Shown: positions 35,598 to 44,356 of the stretch, one piece after another
Numbering within the stretch: position 1 is the first letter of the stretch
Layout: every line of letters starts with the position of its first letter
Assembly (NCBI GenBank): GCA_944349595.1
Contig: CALVNF010000004.1
Location: forward strand, 1-64,000
Direction: 5' to 3'
Origin: an uncultured Bacilli bacterium
GTDB taxonomy: Bacteria > Bacillota_I > Bacilli_A > RFN20 > CAG-826
DNA length: 64,000 bases
Notes under the pieces: model-generated
The model's database searches: none
The model's input: the letters and a program-made list of their open reading frames with translations, nothing else
What the model was told of the DNA's origin: nothing
Program-made: the position numbers and the translations under genes

Positions 35598-37629
35598 TCC
35601 ATTTAGCATTACAGATTCCTTTTATGGTAATAATGAGACATTCCAAAGAAGAATAACTGGAAAAGAACTTGGTAAAGCTGCTAAAGGCTTCTTTAAAAAG
35701 ACTTGGTCTAAAGCAAATTATCTTTACATTTTCTTAGTCGTTTTAGTTATTTATATTCTTTCAACCATTAGATACTTTAACTGGAGCTTATTTACAAACA
35801 TTTTCTCATCATCCATATTTATTGGAATTGTTGCCGTAGGTATGGGTTTGATTATTCTTCTTGGTGAGATTGATTTATCGGTTGGTAGCATGTATGCTTT
35901 ATCGATTACGATATCGATTATTGCATATAATAACGTAATTGTCTCACTTGGAAACACAGCTCTAGGCTTCTTTGTATGTTTACTTGTATCAATTGGTAGT
36001 GGTTTATTATTTGGGTTTATTAACGGATTTTTTGTTGGTATTGTAAAAATGCCATCATTCATCGTCACTCTTGCTACAACATTAATTTTTAGAAGCTTTG
36101 CTCAATATATTGGTGATGTTACAAGAACAACAGCTGAAACATCTGGTTGGGTTAATGGATCTATTTTAAATATGCTTAATTATGGTCCTGGATTAAATAA
36201 CTGGGTTAGAGAATTAGGTGCTGTACAATTTGCATCAATTACTCTTCCAACAATTTTATTTATCCTTGTTGCTATATTAATTTGGTTAATGACTAAATAT
36301 ACAAAATTTGGAAGAAAAATTTATGCAGTTGGTAGTAATCCAAAAGCCGCAACATTAGTTGGTATTAAATCTAATTGGATTAAAACAATTGTATTCTCCC
36401 TTGCTGGTGCATTAGTTGGATTTGCAGGTTTCTTACATATTGCTTCAAGAGGTAACCTTGATACATCTTCAACTGGTAATTCATATGAACTTTCTGCAAT
36501 CGCTGCTGTTGTCTTAGGTGGTATTGCAATGACTGGTGGAAAAGGTAGCATAGTTGGTGTTATCTTTGGTATTGCTGCTTTCCAAACAATTGATAAAATT
36601 ATTTCTGCTTTAAACTTAAACCCATTCTTAAATGATGCTATTAAAGGTGCAATCTTAATTATTGCTATCTTAATTCAAGTTTTACACTTTGATAAAGATA
36701 AAGCGATTTATTTCTTACAGAAATTTAATCTTATTTATGTACCAAATAAAGACTTGTTATTGGATGCAGAATATAAGAATAAAGTTGAAAAAGTTGAAAA
36801 AGATTTTGAAAACAAGATTAATAAAGTTAATCATTCAACAAAATTAAGTGAAGAAGAAATCGTTAGTAAAATTAACGAATTATTAGATCAAAAAGAAACA
36901 ATCTTAAAGAAATTAAATAATAAATATACTGTTTTAATTGAAAAAGCAAAAGTTTATCGTGAAATTCATGATAAAGATGAAAAATTAAATGAAGAAATTA
37001 ATGATAAAAAGGCTAAATTACTCAATTTAAAACAATATAATACTCATTTATTAAAAAATAAAAAAGAAGAAGTTGCTCCAAGATTAAATCTATATTATTC
37101 ATATGAAAAAGATTTACTTCTTGATCAAATGAAACAAGAATATGAAACTAATAAAGCAATTCTTGAACTTGAAAATAAACTTGGTGCTAGCTTAAAACAA
37201 CTTGAATATATTAGAGATTTTGCTTTAAATTATGCAAAAGATGATGAAGCCTTAAAAGAAAAAGTTTCTAAGTTATTTGATAAAGACTCTGCTAAATTTA
37301 ATAAAGGAAAAGAAGATATTAAAGTTAGAAGTGCAAAATTAGAAGAAACATATAAATCTGATTTAGAAAATTATCAAACAAAGATGGATGAATTAATTTC
37401 AAAACAACAACAAATTGATAAAGAAAAAGAAGATCAATATGTTATTCAAATTCAAAAACAACAAGAAAAAGAAGATTTGAGAAAAACAAAACTTGCTGAA
37501 CATGAAAAATTAAAAGCTGAAAAGGCTGATATTAAAAAGCAAGAAGAAGAAAAAGCTCAAAAAGAAAAAGATAATGTAGATTCTAAATTAAAGGAAAGAT
37601 TAAATAACATCGTTAAAAATAGAAAATAA
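35590..37629 (+). CDS. Sugar ABC transporter permease with long cytoplasmic coiled-coil tail
   Basis: 679 residues, about twice a normal CUT2 permease. After a 45-residue cytoplasmic start, about eight to ten hydrophobic segments (to about residue 375) include IILLGEIDLSVGSMYALS and AAVVLGGIAMTGGKGSIVG, the hallmarks of XylH/RbsC. From about 384 to the end the chain is hydrophilic, rich in Lys, Glu, Leu and Gln with heptad spacing, ending in KEKDNVDSKLKERL. There is no frame break at the junction and no internal start that looks better. The tail is probably cytosolic; its role is unknown. It is followed by a 51-nt gap and xylA. Confidence 0.88.
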   Translation: MTNPFSITDSFYGNNETFQRRITGKELGKAAKGFFKKTWSKANYLYIFLVVLVIYILSTIRYFNWSLFTNIFSSSIFIGIVAVGMGLIILLGEIDLSVGSMYALSITISIIAYNNVIVSLGNTALGFFVCLLVSIGSGLLFGFINGFFVGIVKMPSFIVTLATTLIFRSFAQYIGDVTRTTAETSGWVNGSILNMLNYGPGLNNWVRELGAVQFASITLPTILFILVAILIWLMTKYTKFGRKIYAVGSNPKAATLVGIKSNWIKTIVFSLAGALVGFAGFLHIASRGNLDTSSTGNSYELSAIAAVVLGGIAMTGGKGSIVGVIFGIAAFQTIDKIISALNLNPFLNDAIKGAILIIAILIQVLHFDKDKAIYFLQKFNLIYVPNKDLLLDAEYKNKVEKVEKDFENKINKVNHSTKLSEEEIVSKINELLDQKETILKKLNNKYTVLIEKAKVYREIHDKDEKLNEEINDKKAKLLNLKQYNTHLLKNKKEEVAPRLNLYYSYEKDLLLDQMKQEYETNKAILELENKLGASLKQLEYIRDFALNYAKDDEALKEKVSKLFDKDSAKFNKGKEDIKVRSAKLEETYKSDLENYQTKMDELISKQQQIDKEKEDQYVIQIQKQQEKEDLRKTKLAEHEKLKAEKADIKKQEEEKAQKEKDNVDSKLKERLNNIVKNRK

Positions 37630-37680
37630 AATTTAATATATTAATTTTTCAAAAATAATAAATGAGAAAGGAGTATTAAG

Positions 37681-38994
37681 ATGAAGAGTTATAAAGATAT
37701 TAAAAAAGTAGAATATTTAGGTCCTACTAGCAAAGATCCATTTAGTTTTAAATTTTATAATCCTGATGAAGTAATTGCTGGTAAAAAGATGAGAGAACAT
37801 TTAAAATTTGCTCTTTCATGGTGGCACACAATGGATTATTGTGGCGTTGATATGTTTGGAGGACCAACTGAAGATAAAAATTTTGGTCAAACAGATCCAA
37901 TGAAAATTTATGAAGCAAAAGCAGATTTAGCTTTTGATTTAATGGATAAATTATCAATTGATTATTACTGTTTCCATGATGTTGACATTGCTCCACAAGG
38001 TAAAATTTATAAAGAAACATTAGCTAATTTTAATCATATGGTTGACTATCTTGCTAAAAAACAAGAAACTCATAGTCAAAGACTTCTATGGTCAACAGCT
38101 AATAACTTTGGTGATAAAGTATTTATGAATGGTGCTGCAACTTCTCCAAATGCTGATGTATTTGCACTTGCTGCTGCAAAAGTTAAAGCATGTATTGATG
38201 CAGATGTTAGACTTGGCGGAACTGCTTATGTATTTTGGGGTGGAAGAGAAGGTTATGAAACACTTTTAAATACAAACATGAAATTAGAACAAGATAATTT
38301 AGCTAGATTTTTCAAAATGGCTAGAGATTATGGAAGAAGCGTTGGATTTAAAGGTGATTATTTATTAGAACCAAAACCAAAAGAACCAACAAAACATCAA
38401 TATGATTTTGATAGCGCAACTTGTTGTAACTTCTTAAGAACTTATGGTTTATTAGGTGATTTTAAACTTAATATTGAAGCAAACCATGCGACACTTGCTG
38501 GTCATACTTTCCAACATGAATTAAGAGTTGCTCGAGATAATGGTGTATTTTGTAGTATTGATGCAAACCAAGGCGATTATTTATTAGGTTGGGATACTGA
38601 CCAATTCCCAACAGATGTATATAATGCTTTATATGCAATGTATGAAGTTATTAAAGCTGGTGGATTTAAAAATGGTGGTTTAAACTTTGATGCTAAAACT
38701 AGAAGACCATCTAATACATTAGAAGATATTTTATTAGCATATATTGCTGGTATGGATACATTTGCTTTAGGTTTAAGATTAGCATATAAATTAATCGAAG
38801 ATGGAAGAATTGATGATTTTGTAAATCATAGATATGATTCTTATAAATCTGGTATTGGTAAAAAGATTGTCGATGGAACAACTGATTTTAAAGAATTAGC
38901 AGAATATGCTTTAAATAATGAAGAAATCAAAGTTGAAAGTGGTCGACAAGAATACTTAGAAACTATTGTAAACGAAGTAATGTTTGGAAAATAA
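37681..38994 (+). CDS. xylA: Xylose isomerase
   Basis: 437 residues, the class II length. Catalytic His in [31 protein letters not shown]; and metal ligands in [18 protein letters not shown] and SIDANQGD are plain. It turns D-xylose into D-xylulose. GAAAGGAG precedes the ATG. xylB follows 7 nt later, so both xylose-specific steps are encoded together. Confidence 0.96.
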   Translation: MKSYKDIKKVEYLGPTSKDPFSFKFYNPDEVIAGKKMREHLKFALSWWHTMDYCGVDMFGGPTEDKNFGQTDPMKIYEAKADLAFDLMDKLSIDYYCFHDVDIAPQGKIYKETLANFNHMVDYLAKKQETHSQRLLWSTANNFGDKVFMNGAATSPNADVFALAAAKVKACIDADVRLGGTAYVFWGGREGYETLLNTNMKLEQDNLARFFKMARDYGRSVGFKGDYLLEPKPKEPTKHQYDFDSATCCNFLRTYGLLGDFKLNIEANHATLAGHTFQHELRVARDNGVFCSIDANQGDYLLGWDTDQFPTDVYNALYAMYEVIKAGGFKNGGLNFDAKTRRPSNTLEDILLAYIAGMDTFALGLRLAYKLIEDGRIDDFVNHRYDSYKSGIGKKIVDGTTDFKELAEYALNNEEIKVESGRQEYLETIVNEVMFGK

Positions 38995-39001
38995 TAAGAA
39001 A

Positions 39002-40468
39002 ATGCAAAATATAGACAAGTATTATTTAGGCATTGACCTTGGAACTTCATCTATAAAAGTTAGCATTTCTGATTATAAGGGTAAGATTCTTTTAAGTGAG
39101 AGTGAATCTTACCCTCTTTTAATGCCTAATGAAAATTGGACTGAACAAAATCCTGATGATTGGTATAATGCCTTAATTAATGTATTAAAAAGATTAAATA
39201 AAGAAGTAGATTTATCAAAAGTTGCAAGCTTATCATTTTGTGGTCAAATGCACGGTTTAGTTGTTTTAGATGAAAATGATAAAGTTATTAGACCAGCAAT
39301 TTTATGGAATGATTCAAGAACTGTTAAAGAAGTTGATTATCTAAATAATGTAATTGGTGCAAATAAATTAATTGAATATACATCAAATATCGCACTTTGT
39401 GGATTTACTGCACCAAAAATTTTATGGCTTAGAAAAAATGAACCAGAAAATTTCAAAAAAATAAATAAGATAATGCTTCCAAAAGATTATCTTGCTTATA
39501 AAATTTCTGGAGTTTTTGCAAGTGATGTATCTGATTTAAGTGGAACATTATTTTTTGATGTAAAAAATAATGTTTACTCAATTAAAATGCTAGAAATTTT
39601 AGGAATAAATCCTAGTCAATTACCTGCAATTTATAATTCATATGATGTTATAGGAAATGTCAGTGATGAATTTGCTAAATTAAGTGGTTTATCAAATAAA
39701 ACTAAAGTTGTAATTGGAGGTGGAGATCAAGCAGTTGGTGCTATTGGAACAGCAACAATTTCAAATGATGATTTATTTATTTCTCTTGGAACTTCTGGTG
39801 TTGTATTTTCAAGTATTGACAATTATGCATATGATAAATTAGGAAGAATCCATAGCTTTAGACATGCAAATGGTAAATTTTTATTAATGGGTTGCACATT
39901 ATCTTGTGCAGGATCACTTAATTGGTGGTTTAAAGATGTTTTAAATATCAAAAATTATGATGATGAATTTGAAAATGTTGACATTAATAATATGAATGAT
40001 ATCTTATTTTTACCATATTTAATGGGTGAAAGATCTCCAATTAACGATCCAAATGCCAAGGGTATGTTTGCAAATTTAAATGCCATATATAAAAGAGCAG
40101 ATATGACAAAAGCCGTAGTTGAAGGAATTTCTTATTCTTTATATGATGTTTTTTCAATTATGAAAGATTTAAATCTTGATTTTAAAGAAGCAAGAGTTAT
40201 CGGTGGAGGTAGTAGAAATAAAAAATGGATGCAATTATTAGCTGACATTTTTGGAATTAAAATTAAGACTATTTCAACCTCTGATGGTGGCGCTCTTGGT
40301 GCTATTATTCTTGCGATGTATGGCGATAAACAATATAAATATTTAAAAGAAGCTTGTGATGAACTAGTTCATGATAAAGATATCTATATGCCAAATTTAA
40401 AAAATCATATTATTTATCAAAAGAAATTTGAACAATATCGTCAATTATATTTAAAAAACAAAAACTAA
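39002..40468 (+). CDS. xylB: Xylulokinase
   Basis: 488 residues of the FGGY kinase family: YYLGIDLGTSSIKVSI, CGQMHGLVVLD (the MHGLV of xylulokinases), AILWNDSRT and VIGGGSRNKKWMQLLADIFG. It phosphorylates xylulose to xylulose 5-phosphate. The ATG at 39002 is preferred over a TTG six codons earlier that overlaps xylA. MHG and the adjacent xylA separate it from the glycerol kinase at 46833. Confidence 0.94.
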   Translation: MQNIDKYYLGIDLGTSSIKVSISDYKGKILLSESESYPLLMPNENWTEQNPDDWYNALINVLKRLNKEVDLSKVASLSFCGQMHGLVVLDENDKVIRPAILWNDSRTVKEVDYLNNVIGANKLIEYTSNIALCGFTAPKILWLRKNEPENFKKINKIMLPKDYLAYKISGVFASDVSDLSGTLFFDVKNNVYSIKMLEILGINPSQLPAIYNSYDVIGNVSDEFAKLSGLSNKTKVVIGGGDQAVGAIGTATISNDDLFISLGTSGVVFSSIDNYAYDKLGRIHSFRHANGKFLLMGCTLSCAGSLNWWFKDVLNIKNYDDEFENVDINNMNDILFLPYLMGERSPINDPNAKGMFANLNAIYKRADMTKAVVEGISYSLYDVFSIMKDLNLDFKEARVIGGGSRNKKWMQLLADIFGIKIKTISTSDGGALGAIILAMYGDKQYKYLKEACDELVHDKDIYMPNLKNHIIYQKKFEQYRQLYLKNKN

Positions 40469-40482
40469 AATAATATAGATAT

Positions 40483-40522
40483 AAAAAAAACACTTCAATT
40501 TTGAAAATTGAAGTGTTTTTAT
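40483..40522. terminator. Bidirectional terminator between xylB and the lipoprotein gene
   Basis: CACTTCAATTTT and AAAATTGAAGTG form a perfect stem flanked by A-run and T-run (40483-40520). It serves two convergent genes: xylB ends 15 nt to its left and the minus-strand gene ends 23 nt to its right. Confidence 0.9.
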
Positions 40523-40542
40523 TTACTCTTTATAAATGACTA

Positions 40543-42519
40543 TTATTGTAAATCAGTTAAAAATGCAAAGGTAGGAGTTTCAATTTTAAATGAACTATTT
40601 GTTGTATATGTTGCAGTAAATGTAACTTCACTTTCAACGACATTTTCAAATGAATCTACTGTTGTAAATGTTTTATTTGTTGTGTCAATTGATTTAAAAT
40701 AGTCGCTCTCGAAATTTAATGCAATTTCATTTGTATTAATTTCACTTGGAAAACCATAATAAGTTAATTCATAGTTATATGTTTTTCCAGCAGAAATTGT
40801 AAAATCTTTACTCATTTCTGCTTGAGTTTCAGGATCAATAATTTTTAAAGAAACAATTGGTCTTACAGTTGTATCTCTAAATAATCCTTCTTTTGCATAA
40901 GCTCTTTGCCAAATACTTGTTAATTTTTCAATATATTCTTCATTTTTAATTTTTTCAAAAGTTGAAGAAAGTTTATTGTCTTCTACAAATTTTTCAATAT
41001 CTGCAAATTCATTTTTTAAAGAAAGTACAGAATTATATTCTTCAATTTTTTGATTTAATTCAGTTTCCAATGTAGCAAAATCTTTGCTCATTTCTTTTGG
41101 AGTATCTAAAGTAATTGTTACAAAACTCTTATTATAATCTTCTGGATTTTCATCTTCTGAGTGAGAATAATAACCTTTAACAGCTAATTTTAATCCAGTA
41201 AATTTATTATTTTCATCATAATTAAAGATAAGTCTTGCTTCACTAATACTTTCTGGTAACATCATTAAAGCTATAGGTCCCATTGCTCCTGCAGATGTTT
41301 TAATAGTATCTAAAACAGAAGGCCAAATTTGAGTATTTAATAATTCAATAATAATAGGAGATATAGAAATACCATCTTCAGCTTTTTCTCCATAAATTAA
41401 AATTGAATCTAATAAAGTAAGAATTGAATTTAAATCAAAACTAGTTGAAGAATCACTACCATCAGATGGTAAAATTCCTAAAATTGTTGGTAATAATGAG
41501 AAAACAAGTTCTCCAGCCAATCTTCCAATAGAATCCTCTGTATATTCTGATGTATATAATGTTGAATTTAATTTACTTGTAACAGTTGTTTGTAATTTGT
41601 TTGGTTGAAGTGAATAAATATCTACATTAGTTGCAGTTTTTAATGAATCAGCGCTCCAATCAAGGCCAACTGAAGTTAATAAATCACTAATATTTGGAAC
41701 TAATCCTAAAATAAATCCAACATTTGATAGATCCATATTTAAATGGAATTTTAAATTATTATATAATTCAGCAGCTTGTAATGATTTATCAAATTGTAAA
41801 TCAAGACTTAATGGTATTGCCAATGGGTCTTCAGCTCCCATTAAGTGAACACCAATACTAGCAGCAATATTTGCGCCTTTTGAATAATCATAAGTTTCAA
41901 ATGTTGATAACATATCTTCAACATATTTTGGCATAACAAATACTGAAGTAGTTGCTGTTGCTTCTGGATCTAAGACAGAAGTAGCTGTAATTTGAACAAA
42001 TCCTGCTTTAATACCAGTAACTAAACCATTTTTATCAACAGTTGCTCTTTCTTCATTTGATGATTCCCAAGTTACTTGTCCTCCAGCTCCGTAAAGATTA
42101 GCACTTAATTGAACTGTTTTATTAATTCCAACTTTTGAATCACCATTAATTTCAACTAATGATTCTCCTTGAATTTTTTCAAAGTTGGCATTAATTAGAG
42201 TGATCTCTTTATCTACTGTATAAGAATAAGTTTGATCAGATGTACCAGCAATTACTTTTCCGTTAACTGTAACGTTTAATAATTCATAACCAAAATCTGG
42301 TAAAGCAGTAATTGTAATATCTGATCCAATATTTGTTTCAGTTAAATCGCCAACGACTGAAACTTCTCCACCAATAATTCCATCTGATATTACAATACTT
42401 GATTTTTTGTCAGTTTCATTTTGTGTTGTTAAACTAGAAGTTGTATCGCTACATGATGTTACACCTAAAAGCATTGTTCCTGTTAATAACAACACAGCTA
42501 AATTTCTTTTATTTTTCAT
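40543..42519 (-). CDS. Lipoprotein with bacterial Ig-like (Big2) domain
   Basis: 658 residues. The signal peptide ends in the lipobox LGVTSC (Cys about 23), anchoring it outside the membrane. A short beta-rich repeat module (about 45-110, GYELLNVTVNGKVI) precedes a Big2-like domain (about 115-190, with VTWESSNEERATVDKNGLVTGIKAG). The larger C-terminal part (200-658) is not recognised. Big2 domains occur in surface adhesins, so a cell-surface role is likely but no ligand can be named. The ATG at 42519 follows GGAGG at 6 nt; an earlier ATG overlaps that site. Confidence 0.75.
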   Translation of the reverse strand: MKNKRNLAVLLLTGTMLLGVTSCSDTTSSLTTQNETDKKSSIVISDGIIGGEVSVVGDLTETNIGSDITITALPDFGYELLNVTVNGKVIAGTSDQTYSYTVDKEITLINANFEKIQGESLVEINGDSKVGINKTVQLSANLYGAGGQVTWESSNEERATVDKNGLVTGIKAGFVQITATSVLDPEATATTSVFVMPKYVEDMLSTFETYDYSKGANIAASIGVHLMGAEDPLAIPLSLDLQFDKSLQAAELYNNLKFHLNMDLSNVGFILGLVPNISDLLTSVGLDWSADSLKTATNVDIYSLQPNKLQTTVTSKLNSTLYTSEYTEDSIGRLAGELVFSLLPTILGILPSDGSDSSTSFDLNSILTLLDSILIYGEKAEDGISISPIIIELLNTQIWPSVLDTIKTSAGAMGPIALMMLPESISEARLIFNYDENNKFTGLKLAVKGYYSHSEDENPEDYNKSFVTITLDTPKEMSKDFATLETELNQKIEEYNSVLSLKNEFADIEKFVEDNKLSSTFEKIKNEEYIEKLTSIWQRAYAKEGLFRDTTVRPIVSLKIIDPETQAEMSKDFTISAGKTYNYELTYYGFPSEINTNEIALNFESDYFKSIDTTNKTFTTVDSFENVVESEVTFTATYTTNSSFKIETPTFAFLTDLQ

Positions 42520-42540
42520 AATTTCCTCCATAACAGTAAC

Positions 42541-42568
42541 ATTATACTACAAATATTATAATTGTAAA
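42541..42568 (-). promoter_or_regulatory. Promoter of the Ig-like lipoprotein gene (minus strand)
   Basis: Read on the minus strand: TTTACA (42568-42563), 16 nt, TATAAT (42546-42541). The start would lie near 42534, just before the GGAGG site. Confidence 0.75.
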
Positions 42569-42576
42569 ACATTTAG

Positions 42577-42607
42577 TTTTGAAAACTAGATATTGTGGTT
42601 TTCAAAA
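42577..42607. repeat. Inverted repeat between divergent surface genes
   Basis: TTTTGAAAAC (42577-42586) and GTTTTCAAAA (42598-42607) are perfect inverted arms 11 nt apart. The left arm is itself the core of a palindrome (AGTTTTGAAAACT). It lies between the two promoters, where one bound regulator could control both genes. Confidence 0.6.
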
Positions 42608-42633
42608 AAATAATTAAGATTTGCACAATTTAT

Positions 42634-42662
42634 TTGTATTTTACTTATATTTTTAGTAAAAT
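42634..42662 (+). promoter_or_regulatory. Promoter of the 520-residue anchored protein gene
   Basis: TTGTAT (42634-42639), 17 nt, TAAAAT (42657-42662). The box ends 6 nt before the ATG and there is no Shine-Dalgarno, so the transcript is predicted to be leaderless. A perfect inverted repeat ATTTTACT/AGTAAAAT overlaps the -10. Confidence 0.5.
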
Positions 42663-42668
42663 TTTAGC

Positions 42669-44231
42669 ATGAAAAAAGAAACTATTATTTTTAGTGTATT
42701 AACTGCTTTCGCAGGAACTGTAATTGGCGGAACAACTGGCTGGTTTATCGGAACTATGTATCGAAAACCACAAGAAGTTAGTAAAATTAGTCCATGTAAA
42801 GTTTTAGTTATTAATGAAAATGATGAATTTGATATAAATTTAAGTGCAAATGAAGGTGAAATAGGACAAGAAATTGACTTCAAAATTTCCTCATCAAGTT
42901 CTAAATATTTTTTAGATTATGTCAATATTAACGATCAAAAGTATATTCCAAATACTGATAAGTATTTTTATTTCAATTTAAAAGAAGGTCAAAATACAAT
43001 TGAACCAGTTTACAAATTAGTTAGCTCTCAAGATTATGATAAAAATGAATTTGTAAACATTCATATAGAAGATAAAGAATTTAATGGTGAAGCAAAAATA
43101 CTTTATAATGGTGAAAAATTTGAAGAAAAAGAAGTTCACACTTATAGAACAATTGATTTAGAATTTGAACCTTACGATGGATATTATTTAAATAAAGTTT
43201 TAATAAATAATGAATTTATTCTTTGCCATAATGAGGATGAAAGTTATAGTTTTAGAACTTTTAAACCAGAAAATGGTGAAGATTTAACGATTTTTCCAGA
43301 ATTTTTAAAAGATGGTGAGGTTGTTGATGATAAATATACAGAATTTCAATCAATTTTAGAAAATGATTATAATGGCGAAATTGAAAAAATTAATTTAGCA
43401 AGCGAAGAAATTTTAAATAAGTTTTCTATTGCTGATCTTGCAAGAATTAGTTTTTTAAGAGTTCAAAATTTAAAAGAAAATTATCTTGCTAAAAGTTATA
43501 ACGAAGCACGATCAACAGCTGCATTTATTACAAATGTTCAAAGTACTAATACTGGATTTATTAAAAATAATGATCATTTAATGAAAGAAGTTATTTCATA
43601 TAGTAGTAATGCTCAATATTCTCAAAGAATTTTAAATAAAGATAATTATAATGATTTAGAAATTTATTTTTCTTATGGTGATAAAGTTGAAAGTAATTTT
43701 AAAGCTGATTTTGTAAATTATTCGCAAAAAGTTGATACTACAATTAGCGATTATGTTTTAGATTATGGGATTCAACCTTTTGATTTAATCAATTATCAAT
43801 TGTATACATCATATATGTTAAATGAAAGCAGTGATATTTGTGGCGAAGAATTTGATTCAACAATTGAAAAAACAAATGATGGTTATATTTTAACATTAAA
43901 CTTGTCACCAGCTAGTGTTTATAACTATGCAAAATATATGACAAGTACAACAAATTATCCTGGTGCCTCAGCAATCATTCAACAAGTTGGAGCTCCAATT
44001 TTTTCAAAAGTTGGATTAAAAATGGTTTTAAGTAACGATTTTTATCCTGTTGAATACATTACAAGAGAAGAATATGAAGTGCAATCTAAATTTGGTGCTA
44101 ATGTTCCAACAAAAGGTTATGGAAGTTCAACTTTTTATTATGATGATCCAAGTGAAAATCCAGAAATGATCATTCCAAATTTAGATAAAAATGTTGATTA
44201 TGAAGATACATATGGGAAAATTGACTTATGA
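42669..44231 (+). CDS. Membrane-anchored extracellular protein, unknown function
   Basis: 520 residues. An N-terminal hydrophobic segment (about 5-27, VLTAFAGTVIGGTTGWFIG) has no cleavage or lipobox motif, so it is probably a signal anchor. Two beta-rich modules follow (about 40-115 and 125-220) with similar elements, YVNINDQKYI and KVLINNEFIL. They recall the small module in the neighbouring lipoprotein. The C-terminal 300 residues are unrecognised. The stop overlaps a 37-codon membrane-peptide gene by 4 nt, implying coupled translation. Confidence 0.6.
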   Translation: MKKETIIFSVLTAFAGTVIGGTTGWFIGTMYRKPQEVSKISPCKVLVINENDEFDINLSANEGEIGQEIDFKISSSSSKYFLDYVNINDQKYIPNTDKYFYFNLKEGQNTIEPVYKLVSSQDYDKNEFVNIHIEDKEFNGEAKILYNGEKFEEKEVHTYRTIDLEFEPYDGYYLNKVLINNEFILCHNEDESYSFRTFKPENGEDLTIFPEFLKDGEVVDDKYTEFQSILENDYNGEIEKINLASEEILNKFSIADLARISFLRVQNLKENYLAKSYNEARSTAAFITNVQSTNTGFIKNNDHLMKEVISYSSNAQYSQRILNKDNYNDLEIYFSYGDKVESNFKADFVNYSQKVDTTISDYVLDYGIQPFDLINYQLYTSYMLNESSDICGEEFDSTIEKTNDGYILTLNLSPASVYNYAKYMTSTTNYPGASAIIQQVGAPIFSKVGLKMVLSNDFYPVEYITREEYEVQSKFGANVPTKGYGSSTFYYDDPSENPEMIIPNLDKNVDYEDTYGKIDL

Positions 44232-44341
44232 AAAATTTTTTTGAAAAGATGACTTGGTGGAAATATTTAATTATTTTTGGAATATTTTTAATTATTTCTT
44301 TTTTAATTTTATTTTTGATTTTCTTTTTTATTTATAGCTAA
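44228..44341 (+). CDS. 37-residue single-span membrane peptide
   Basis: The ATG overlaps the previous stop (ATGA). The peptide starts MKNFFEKMTWWKYLIIF and is then almost purely Ile, Leu and Phe to the end: a short amphipathic head and one transmembrane helix. It is too short to place in a family. Tight coupling suggests a partner of the upstream protein. Low-complexity AT-rich DNA easily gives such frames, so doubt remains. Confidence 0.5.
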   Translation: MKNFFEKMTWWKYLIIFGIFLIISFLILFLIFFFIYS

Positions 44342-44356
44342 TAATTATAGTTTAAT

